Assembly: GCA_030681525.1 (NCBI GenBank)
Contig: JAUXSD010000214.1
Coordinates: 1-64,000, forward strand
DNA from: Solirubrobacteraceae bacterium
GTDB lineage: Bacteria; Actinomycetota; Thermoleophilia; Solirubrobacterales; Solirubrobacteraceae
Direction: 5' to 3'
Length of the DNA stretch: 64,000 nt
Of this stretch, positions 56,939 to 64,000 are shown one piece after another. A program made the position numbers and the translations under genes. Position 1 is the first letter of the stretch. Every line of letters begins with the position of its first letter. The notes below the pieces were generated by a model. The model worked only from the letters and a program-made list of their open reading frames with translations. It did no database searches and was not told the DNA's origin.

Positions 56939-57415
56939 CTACTGCCCTGACGCGGAGGGCGTGTCGAGCGCGTTGTGGTCGGTCGCCTCGCCGATGTGGG
57001 AATCGCCCGTCTGCCCCTCGGCCGTCGCCGCGCGATCGCCGGCGTCGGCCGCCGCGTCGAAGACGAACATCTCGACGACGATGTTCGGCTCGAACATGAT
57101 CTGCGACTGGTAGGTGAGCACCTTGCGCCCGGTGAGCCCTTCGATCATGTCGGTCAGCCGCTCGGTCATCTCGTTCTCGAAGAGCTGGCGAAACTGGCGG
57201 ACCTGGTCCTGCTGGCCGAACTCCAGCATGGTCTTCTCCGCGGTCGTCATGCCGCCGCGCATGACGATGATCAGCAGGTCGTCGAGGAGGTAGGACTTGG
57301 CCTCGGTCGGTCCCTTGCCGAAGAACCGCTTCTGCGCACGGACCATCTCGTTGGAGATCTGCGACAGCAGGCTCTGGCCCTGCTCCTCGCCCGCGGCGCC
57401 GACGTCGTCGCTCAT
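56939..57415 (-). CDS. MpsC/DUF2294 family protein
   Basis: SNEMVRAQKRFFGKGPTEAKSYLLDDLLIIVMRGGMTTAEKTMLEFGQQDQVRQFRQLFENEM. Confidence 0.82.
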   Translation of the reverse strand: MSDDVGAAGEEQGQSLLSQISNEMVRAQKRFFGKGPTEAKSYLLDDLLIIVMRGGMTTAEKTMLEFGQQDQVRQFRQLFENEMTERLTDMIEGLTGRKVLTYQSQIMFEPNIVVEMFVFDAAADAGDRAATAEGQTGDSHIGEATDHNALDTPSASGQ

Positions 57416-57464
57416 GGCACGAGCGTACCCATCCAGGCGCGTCAGTCATCCGCCGCCGGCCCGC

Positions 57465-58148
57465 TCAGCCCGCCCCGCCGCCGGCCAGCCCCGACTCGTA
57501 GGCGAGCACCACGGCCTGCACCCGGTCGCGCAGCCCGAGCTTGGCCAGCAGCCGCGAGACGTGGGTCTTGACCGTCGTCTCCTCGACGACGAGCGCGGCC
57601 GCGATCTCCGCGTTCGACAGCCCCTGGGCGACGTGCCCGAGGACCTCGAGCTCGCGCGGCGTGAGCTCGTCGAGCGCGGCCGGCGGCGACGTCGCCCGCC
57701 GGCGCCCGGCCTGCACGAACTCGTCGATCAGCCGGCGCGTCACCGCCGGCGCCAGCAGCGCGTCGCCGCCGGCGACGGCGCGGATCCCCGCGGTGAGCTG
57801 CTCGGGCGGGACGTCCTTGAGCAGAAAGCCGCTCGCGCCCGCCGTCAGCGAGTCGAAGACGTACTCGTCGAGGTCGAACGTCGTGAGGACGAGCACCTTC
57901 GGCGCCGGCGAGCCGCCGTCGCCGGCTCCCGCCGCCACGATCGCGCGCGTCGCCGCGATCCCGTCCAGGCCGGGCATCCGCACGTCCATGAGCACGACGT
58001 CGGGCGCCAGGCGCGCCGCGCTGTCGATCGCCTGGTGCCCGTCGGCCGCCTCGCCGACGACCTCGAGATCCGGCTCGCTGTCGAGGACCATGCGAAAGCC
58101 GGTGCGCACGAGCGCGTGGTCGTCGACGAGCAGGACGCGGATGCTCAT
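57465..58148 (-). CDS. NarL/FixJ-family response regulator
   Basis: VLLVDDHALVRTGFRMVL, VVLMDVRMPGLDGI, LTPRELEVLGHVAQGLSNAEIAAALVVEETTVKTHVSRLLAKL. Confidence 0.94.
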   Translation of the reverse strand: MSIRVLLVDDHALVRTGFRMVLDSEPDLEVVGEAADGHQAIDSAARLAPDVVLMDVRMPGLDGIAATRAIVAAGAGDGGSPAPKVLVLTTFDLDEYVFDSLTAGASGFLLKDVPPEQLTAGIRAVAGGDALLAPAVTRRLIDEFVQAGRRRATSPPAALDELTPRELEVLGHVAQGLSNAEIAAALVVEETTVKTHVSRLLAKLGLRDRVQAVVLAYESGLAGGGAG

Positions 58149-59296
58149 GGCGTCAGCGGGATTCGCGCCCGCACGACGAAGCCGTGGCTGTTCTCGCTGT
58201 GCGCATCGAGCTCCCCGCCGTAGAGACGCACGCGCTCGCGCATCCCGACGAGCCCGTGGCCGCCGCTGCTCCCGTCGGCGAGGCCGGGGCCGTCGTCGGC
58301 GATCTCCAGGCGCAGCTCGTCGGCGCCGTAGGACACCGTGACCCGCGTCGGCACGAGCCCGGCGTGCTTGATCGTGTTCGTCAGCGCCTCCTGCACGATG
58401 CGGTACGCCGAGCGGTCGACGCCCTCGGCCAGCGCGCGCCGCTCGCCCTCGATCCGCAGGTCGACGAGGAGCCCGGCGCGCCGCATCTCCTCCAGCAGCC
58501 CCTCGAGGTCGTGCAGGGTGGGCTGTGGCGCGCGGTCGGCCTGCGCGGTCTCCTCGCGCAGGATGCCCAGCGAGCGGCGCATCTCCCCCAGCGCGGTCTG
58601 ACCGGTCTGCTCGATCGCGCGCAGGGCCTCGCGGGCGCGTTCGGGATCCCGATCGAGGATCCGCCGCGCGCCCTGTGCCTGGACGACCATCACCACGAGC
58701 CCGTGGGCGACCGTGTCGTGCAGCTCGCGGGCGATCCGCTGGCGCTCCTCCGACAGCGCGGTCCGCGCCCGGCCGTCGCGCTCGCGCTCGAGGGCCTCGG
58801 CGCGCAGCCGCCGGGCCCGGCTCGCGCGCCCTGCCAGCCATGGCGAGAGCGCGACGAGACCGGCGGAGAACCCGAAGCTCGCGAGGTCGGCGTGGTCGGA
58901 TGCGATGACGGTGGTCCAGAGGCCCGCGATGCCGAGCACGAGGCCGGCGAGCGCGCGTCGGTCGGCGGCATGGGCGCCCAGGGCGTAGAACGCGATCACG
59001 CCCGAGATGAGCGCCGGCGGCAGCGGCGGCTCGCCGTCGAAGATGCCGGCGCCGAGCGCGTCTCCCAGCGCCGCGGCCGCGGCGTAGGCCAGGACGACCG
59101 CCAGCGGCGCACGGCGCCGCCACGCCAGCGGGAGCGTGAGCGCGAGCCCGGCGAGGACCGCCACCGGCGTCGCGCCCGGCTCCTCGCCGAGGGCGAGGCG
59201 CAGCTGCAGCGCCACCGTCAGCACCAGGGCCAGGAGGCCGTCGACGATGCGCGGGTCCAGCGTGCGCCAGCGCGGCGAGACGGCGTTGCGGGCCAT
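58145..59296 (-). CDS. Sensor histidine kinase (HisKA_3/NarX-like)
   Basis: ERQRIARELHDTVAHGLVVMVVQAQGARRIL, EALTNTIKHAG, IADDGPGL; ATGA overlap with RR. Confidence 0.94.
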   Translation of the reverse strand: MARNAVSPRWRTLDPRIVDGLLALVLTVALQLRLALGEEPGATPVAVLAGLALTLPLAWRRRAPLAVVLAYAAAAALGDALGAGIFDGEPPLPPALISGVIAFYALGAHAADRRALAGLVLGIAGLWTTVIASDHADLASFGFSAGLVALSPWLAGRASRARRLRAEALERERDGRARTALSEERQRIARELHDTVAHGLVVMVVQAQGARRILDRDPERAREALRAIEQTGQTALGEMRRSLGILREETAQADRAPQPTLHDLEGLLEEMRRAGLLVDLRIEGERRALAEGVDRSAYRIVQEALTNTIKHAGLVPTRVTVSYGADELRLEIADDGPGLADGSSGGHGLVGMRERVRLYGGELDAHSENSHGFVVRARIPLTP

Positions 59297-59489
59297 GACG
59301 CCACGGTACCTGCGAGCGGCGGCGCGGCCGTCGTCCGCGAGGATGATCCGTCGTCCTGCCTCGGGCCGACAGAGAGATCAACCCCCGGGCCACGCCACCT
59401 CGCTCGCGCAGCCGACGACGCGGGTGTGAAAGCAGACGATCCTGGGCGAACACGCCGGACCGCCGCCACCGACACCGGAGACATCCGCC

Positions 59490-60425
59490 ATGACCGCCAC
59501 CGCCAGCAGGCTCGAAGACGACCTCGTCATCAGCACGGAGAGGCTGACGAAGCGCTACGGCGAGACGATCGTCGCCGTCGACGAGCTCGCGCTGCGCGTG
59601 CGCCGCGGCGAGGTGTACGGATTCCTCGGTCCAAACGGCGCCGGCAAGACGACCACGCTGCGGATGCTCGTAGGCCTCGTGCGGCCCACCGCCGGCCACG
59701 CCACCGTGCTGGGCGCGCCGCCGGGCGCGCCAGCGGGGCTGGCGCGGATCGGCGCGTTGATCGAGGGGCCGGCGTTCTATCCGTACCTGTCGGGGCGCGA
59801 CAACCTGCGCGTCCTCGCCCGCCACGGCGGCGTCGCCGAAGACCGGGTGGCGAGCGTGCTCGGCCAGGTCGGCCTGAGCGCCCGCGCGGGCGACCGCAGC
59901 GCGACGTACTCGATGGGGATGAAGCAGCGCCTCGGCGTGGCGGCCGCGCTGCTGAAGGACCCCGAGCTGCTCATCCTCGACGAGCCGACGAACGGCCTGG
60001 ACCCCGCGGGCATGGCCGAGATGCGCGCGTTCATCCGCTCGCTCGCCGACGGCGGGCGGACGGTCCTGCTCTCCAGCCACCTCATGGGCGAGATCGAGCA
60101 GATCTCAGACCGCGTCGGCGTCATCCGCGAGGGATCGCTCGTGGCCGAGGGCACGGTCGCGCAGCTGCGCGGCCGGGCCGGGCTGCGCGTGCGCGCCGAG
60201 CCGCGGGCCGAGGCGGCGCGGCTGATCGGCGAGCTGCCCGGGGTCGACGCGGTGGCGGGCGATGACGGTCTGCTCGAGGTCGTCGTCGACACGGCGCGGG
60301 CGGCCGCGATCAACCGGATGCTCGTGCAGGCCGGCATCGCGGTCTCGGCGATCTACCCGCATACGGCGTCGCTGGAGGACATCTTCCTCGAGCTCACCAC
60401 GACGGGCGGAGGGCCGCGGTCATGA
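59490..60425 (+). CDS. ABC transporter ATP-binding protein (drug-export type)
   Basis: FLGPNGAGKTTTLRMLVGL, YSMGMKQRLGVAAALLKDPELLILDEPTNGLDP. Confidence 0.95.
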   Translation: MTATASRLEDDLVISTERLTKRYGETIVAVDELALRVRRGEVYGFLGPNGAGKTTTLRMLVGLVRPTAGHATVLGAPPGAPAGLARIGALIEGPAFYPYLSGRDNLRVLARHGGVAEDRVASVLGQVGLSARAGDRSATYSMGMKQRLGVAAALLKDPELLILDEPTNGLDPAGMAEMRAFIRSLADGGRTVLLSSHLMGEIEQISDRVGVIREGSLVAEGTVAQLRGRAGLRVRAEPRAEAARLIGELPGVDAVAGDDGLLEVVVDTARAAAINRMLVQAGIAVSAIYPHTASLEDIFLELTTTGGGPRS

Positions 60426-61246
60426 GGGGCAACGTGAGCGCCGAGCTGCTGGTGCTGCGCAGGCGCGCGGCGACCTGGATCCTGCTCGGCATCTGGTCGT
60501 TTCTGGGCGTCTTCTTCGCCTACGTCCTCCCGTACGCGCTCGATCCCGAGGACGCGCCGCTGGGCCTCGCCGAGTTCCTGCCGCAGTCGCTGCCGGGCAC
60601 GCTGATCTCCGGCTTTCCGTTCTTCGGCGGGGTCTTCGCGCTCATGCTCGGCGTCTTCGCGCTGGGCAGCGAGTATGGCTGGGACACGCTGAAGACGCTG
60701 TTCGTCCAGGGGCCGGGCCGCACGACCGTGTTCGCCTCGAAGCTCGCGGCGCTGGGGATCGTCCTGATCGCGTTCGTCGTGACGGTCTTCGCCGCGGGCG
60801 CGATCGCCAGCGTCGTGATCGCGACGATCGAGGACGCACCGATCGTCTGGCCGTCCGGGTGGCTGGCGCTCCGCGCGATGGCCGCCAGCTGGCTCATCCT
60901 CGCGGCCTGGGCCGCGCTCGGCGTGATGCTGGGGGTCCTGACGCGCGGCACCTCGCTGGCGATCGGCCTGGGCATCCTCTACGCGCTCGTCGTCGAAGGG
61001 CTGCTGAGCGCGTTCGCGGAGAGCATCAGCTTCCTCGAGCCGGTGACCCAGGTCTTCCTGCGCGCCAACGGCTACTCGATCGCGACCGCCCTCGGCGCGC
61101 CCGCCGCGGGCATCGAGTCCAACGGACCGGGCGCGTTCGGAGGTCCGTTCGTCGACAGCGTGCAGGCGCTCGCCGTGCTCGTCGCCTTCGTCCTGGGCTT
61201 CGCCGCGCTGGCGGCGTTCGCGCTGCGCCGCCGCGACGTGACATGA
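60422..61246 (+). CDS. ABC transporter permease (ABC-2 type)
   Basis: Overlaps the ATPase stop (ATGA); several TM helices (TLISGFPFFGGVFALMLGVFALGSEYGWDTLKTLFVQGPGR). Confidence 0.9.
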   Translation: MRGNVSAELLVLRRRAATWILLGIWSFLGVFFAYVLPYALDPEDAPLGLAEFLPQSLPGTLISGFPFFGGVFALMLGVFALGSEYGWDTLKTLFVQGPGRTTVFASKLAALGIVLIAFVVTVFAAGAIASVVIATIEDAPIVWPSGWLALRAMAASWLILAAWAALGVMLGVLTRGTSLAIGLGILYALVVEGLLSAFAESISFLEPVTQVFLRANGYSIATALGAPAAGIESNGPGAFGGPFVDSVQALAVLVAFVLGFAALAAFALRRRDVT

Positions 61247-61300
61247 GGCGCTCGCGCGCAGCGGCGGGCGGGTCTGCCTCGTCGGCGCGCACGGCCCGGC

Positions 61301-62122
61301 ATGTATGGTCCGCCGGGCCCTGTGACCACGCACGACGGCGAAAGCGACGACCTGGACGGCGGACCGCCGACCGTGCTGTTGGCCGCGCTCGGCGCGGCCC
61401 TGCTCATCGCGGTCGGGCTCATCGCGGGGTTTGCGAGCCTCGGCGGCGACGACTCGGCTGACTCGGCTCCCGAACGGCCCACCGGCGTCACGACGACGAC
61501 GGCCGACGAGCGCGTCCTGCTGACCGTCTCCGTCGACGGCGACGGGTTCGGCCGCGTGCAGATCGAGCCGAGCGACGTGTCCTGCAACGCGTCGTGTGAG
61601 TACAAGTTCACGGCCGGCCGGCGTGTCGTGGCGACAGTCGAGCCGTCGCCCGGCTCGACGTTCGAGGGCTGGGGCGACGCCTGCTCGGGCGACGGCCGCT
61701 GCTCGTTCGTCATGGACCGCCCGCGCAACCTGAGCGCCACGTTCGCCGAGGAGCCGGCGTCCGACGCGCTGTGCGACGACAGCCTCCCGGCGGAGGAGCA
61801 GGACGCGTGCGCGACCGACCAGGCCGACGATCTCGCCGACCCGGACGCGCCGCCGCCGCCGCCCCGCGAGCCCGGGCCGGACTGCATCGACAACATCGAC
61901 AACGACGACGACGGGCTGACCGACACCGAGCAGGACCCGGACTGCGACGCCACCGGCAGCGAGGCCGGGACCGCCGCGCCGCCGAGCAGCCCGACCAGCC
62001 CGCCGCCCCCGCCGGCCGCGACGCCCAACCAGTGCACCGATGGCGAGGACAACGATCGCGACGGCCTGACCGACCGCGCGCAGGACCCCGACTGCGAGAA
62101 GGGCCGCTCCGAGAGCGGTTGA
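61301..62122 (+). CDS. Membrane-anchored surface protein with InlB B-repeat-like domain and two Cys-flanked DxDxDG motifs
   Basis: TM ALLIAVGLIAGFASLGG; FTAGRRVVATVEPSPGSTFEGWGDACSGDGRCSFVMDRPRNLSATF; CIDNIDNDDDGLTDTEQDPDC and CTDGEDNDRDGLTDRAQDPDC. Confidence 0.8.
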   Translation: MYGPPGPVTTHDGESDDLDGGPPTVLLAALGAALLIAVGLIAGFASLGGDDSADSAPERPTGVTTTTADERVLLTVSVDGDGFGRVQIEPSDVSCNASCEYKFTAGRRVVATVEPSPGSTFEGWGDACSGDGRCSFVMDRPRNLSATFAEEPASDALCDDSLPAEEQDACATDQADDLADPDAPPPPPREPGPDCIDNIDNDDDGLTDTEQDPDCDATGSEAGTAAPPSSPTSPPPPPAATPNQCTDGEDNDRDGLTDRAQDPDCEKGRSESG

Positions 62123-62192
62123 CGGCGTGCCGCGGGTTCGCCGCGGGGCGCAGCGGGGAACCTCCCAGGCACAAGCAACCAGGAGGTACGCC

Positions 62193-62399
62193 ATGCAATC
62201 GCCGACGCAGATCGGCCGGGCCGGCCTGCAGGGCTGGCGTGTCAAGGCCGCCGACGCCGTCGCCGAGCCGGTGGCGAAGCGCACCCCGCTCGAGACCGAC
62301 CAGGTCCGCGCGGCGCTGGGCGCACTGTTCTTCGTGCTGGCGCTGAGCTACGTCATCAAGACCATCGTGGCGGCGACACACGAGGTGCGCGGAGGCTGA
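62193..62399 (+). CDS. Small hypothetical membrane protein (68 aa)
   Basis: AGGAGGT RBS; one hydrophobic C-terminal helix LGALFFVLALSYVIKTIVAA. Confidence 0.65.
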   Translation: MQSPTQIGRAGLQGWRVKAADAVAEPVAKRTPLETDQVRAALGALFFVLALSYVIKTIVAATHEVRGG

Positions 62400-62537
62400 C
62401 CGCGGCCCTCCGCCGGGGCGCGCGGCCGTTCGGCTGAACATCTCGTCTCGCCCACGGCGGTCGGAGTAGGCTCATGGGATCTAGCGCAGGGGTTGCGAGG
62501 CTCGGCCGAGACTCGCACCCAGGCACCGGGGAGGCCC

Positions 62538-63887
62538 GTGAGCGGCCTGTCGTCAGACGATCGGCCCGTGGATGCCACGGGCGGGGAGATCGAGCAGCCC
62601 AGCGCCACCCCCGATCCGGGGACGGCTGCCGGCGGCCCAGCGCGCGCCGGCAGCGACGCCGCGCCGGCGGGTGCGGCGACCGCTGCGGACGAGCAGTCGT
62701 CGTCGGAACGGCGTGATCAGGCCGGCGAGCAGCGCGACGAGGCCGGCGGACGCAGAGATCGCGTCGGCCACCGCCGCGACGAGGCGGGCGAGCGTCGCGA
62801 CGAGGCCGGCGACCGGCGTGACACGGCCGGTGACCGCCGCGACACGGCCGGCGACGTGCGCGACGATGCCGCCGGACTGCGCGACGAGACCGCCCAGCAG
62901 CGCGACGCGGCGGGCGTTGAGCGCGACCAGGCGGGCTCGCAGCGCGACATGCTCAGCGCGCAGCGCGACGTGCTCAGCGCGCAGCGCGACCGCGCGGGCG
63001 AGCGCCGCGACGCCGCCGCGGAGCGCCGCGACGAGTCGGCCCGCGGCCAGGACTCGGTGCTCGGCGCGCGGATCACGGCCGAGATCCTCGAGCGCTCCGC
63101 GCTGTCCCGGCAGGCCGCGGCGAGCGATCGCACCCGCGCGGCGCAGGATCGCAGCGCCGGCGCCGACGAGCGCGCCATGGCGCAGCATGATCGCGGCATC
63201 GCCCACGACGACCGTCGCGCCGGGGCCGGCGAACGCGCGGAGTCAGGACTCGATCGCGACGTGGCACACGCCGACCGGCGCGCGGGCGCGGGGGAGCGGG
63301 GCGAGGCCGAGCTCGACCGTGGGGTCGCGCAGGCCGATCGCGGCGCGGGGGCGCGGGAGCGCGGCGAGGCCGAGCTCGACCGCGAGACGGCGCTCGCCGA
63401 CCGTGGCGCGTCGGCCGTCGAGCGGGCCTACTCGTCGCACGACGCCCTGACCGGCGCCTACCTGCGCGGCAGCGGGTTCGTCGAGCTCACCCGCGAGATC
63501 GCGCGGGCGCGCCGCGACGATCAGTCGCTCGTCCTGGCGTTCCTCGACGTCGACGGGCTCAAGGCCGTCAACGACGCGCACGGACACGCGCGCGGCGACC
63601 GCATGCTGCGCGCGGTCGTCGACACGCTGCGCGCGAAGCTGCGCTCGCACGACCTGGTCATCCGCTACGGCGGCGACGAGTTCGTCTGCGCGGTCGCCGG
63701 GCTGAGCGTGGCCGACGCGGCCGAGCGGCTGGGCTGGGTCAACCACGCGCTCGTGCGCCTGCCCGAGCGCGCATCGGTGACCGTCGGCCTGGCCGAGCTG
63801 CGGGCGGGCGAGACGGCCGAGGATCTCGTGGCCCGCGCGGACGCCGCGCTCTACGAGCAGCGCCTGCACACGGGACGCGGGCGCTGA
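62538..63887 (+). CDS. Diguanylate cyclase (GGDEF) with long N-terminal charged heptad-repeat region
   Basis: GTG start with GGGGAGG upstream; C-terminal RSHDLVIRYGGDEF and FLDVDGLKAVNDAHGHARGDRML; N-terminal RRDxAGx repeats. Confidence 0.88.
   Translation: MSGLSSDDRPVDATGGEIEQPSATPDPGTAAGGPARAGSDAAPAGAATAADEQSSSERRDQAGEQRDEAGGRRDRVGHRRDEAGERRDEAGDRRDTAGDRRDTAGDVRDDAAGLRDETAQQRDAAGVERDQAGSQRDMLSAQRDVLSAQRDRAGERRDAAAERRDESARGQDSVLGARITAEILERSALSRQAAASDRTRAAQDRSAGADERAMAQHDRGIAHDDRRAGAGERAESGLDRDVAHADRRAGAGERGEAELDRGVAQADRGAGARERGEAELDRETALADRGASAVERAYSSHDALTGAYLRGSGFVELTREIARARRDDQSLVLAFLDVDGLKAVNDAHGHARGDRMLRAVVDTLRAKLRSHDLVIRYGGDEFVCAVAGLSVADAAERLGWVNHALVRLPERASVTVGLAELRAGETAEDLVARADAALYEQRLHTGRGR
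62709..63020 (+). repeat. 21-bp-period coding heptad repeats (RRDxAGx)
   Basis: Successive RRDQAGE/QRDEAGG/RRDRVGH/RRDEAGE/RRDEAGD/RRDTAGD/RRDTAGD units; adjacent near-identical 21-mers rtgctcagcgcgcagcgcgac. Confidence 0.8.
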
Positions 63888-63982
63888 CCTCGGCTCGGGC
63901 CGCCGGAGCCGAGCCCGCCGGCGCATACTCCTCGAGCCGGACGGGCAGGTCGGCGATCACGAGGGGTCAACCGAGGAGCGTC

Positions 63983-64000
63983 ATGGACTACGAGGTCGAG
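63983..64000 (+). CDS. Start of a truncated gene (MDYEVE...)
   Basis: ATG with gaggag RBS at the window edge; only six codons visible. Confidence 0.4.

Noticed and set aside
62709-63020. 21-bp direct repeats as a possible non-coding repeat or iteron array
   Set aside because: In-frame heptads inside the GGDEF gene explain the periodicity.

Overview
High-GC window with dense coding on both strands. Domain content suggests an actinobacterial chromosome, possibly Thermoleophilia/Solirubrobacterales; this is inference and was not tested. I support about 64 protein-coding genes, one IS1182-type insertion sequence with 34/36-matching terminal inverted repeats, a c-di-AMP (ydaO-type) riboswitch upstream of an Rpf-like cell-wall hydrolase, and two strong hairpins. 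No rRNA, tRNA or CRISPR was recognised. Most of the window is housekeeping or ordinary metabolism: MeaB, AzlCD, a polar amino acid ABC transporter, PepA, AsnB, ABC-F, two-component systems. The most interesting locus is a tightly overlapping minus-strand operon (about 50065-53244) encoding an APH-fold kinase, a HopA1-family protein and a stand-alone LanC-like protein that has lost the canonical zinc ligands. It resembles a split lanthipeptide-type dehydration/cyclisation machine, but has no recognisable precursor in the window. Other notable items are a kinase/cyclase/ATPase giant with degenerate kinase and cyclase motifs, a 13x42-aa TPR protein, a GGDEF protein with a long charged heptad array, an RCK-pore-RCK channel with an unusual filter, a zinc-finger-SDR fusion, and a gamma-glutamyl/amide nitrogen gene cluster.
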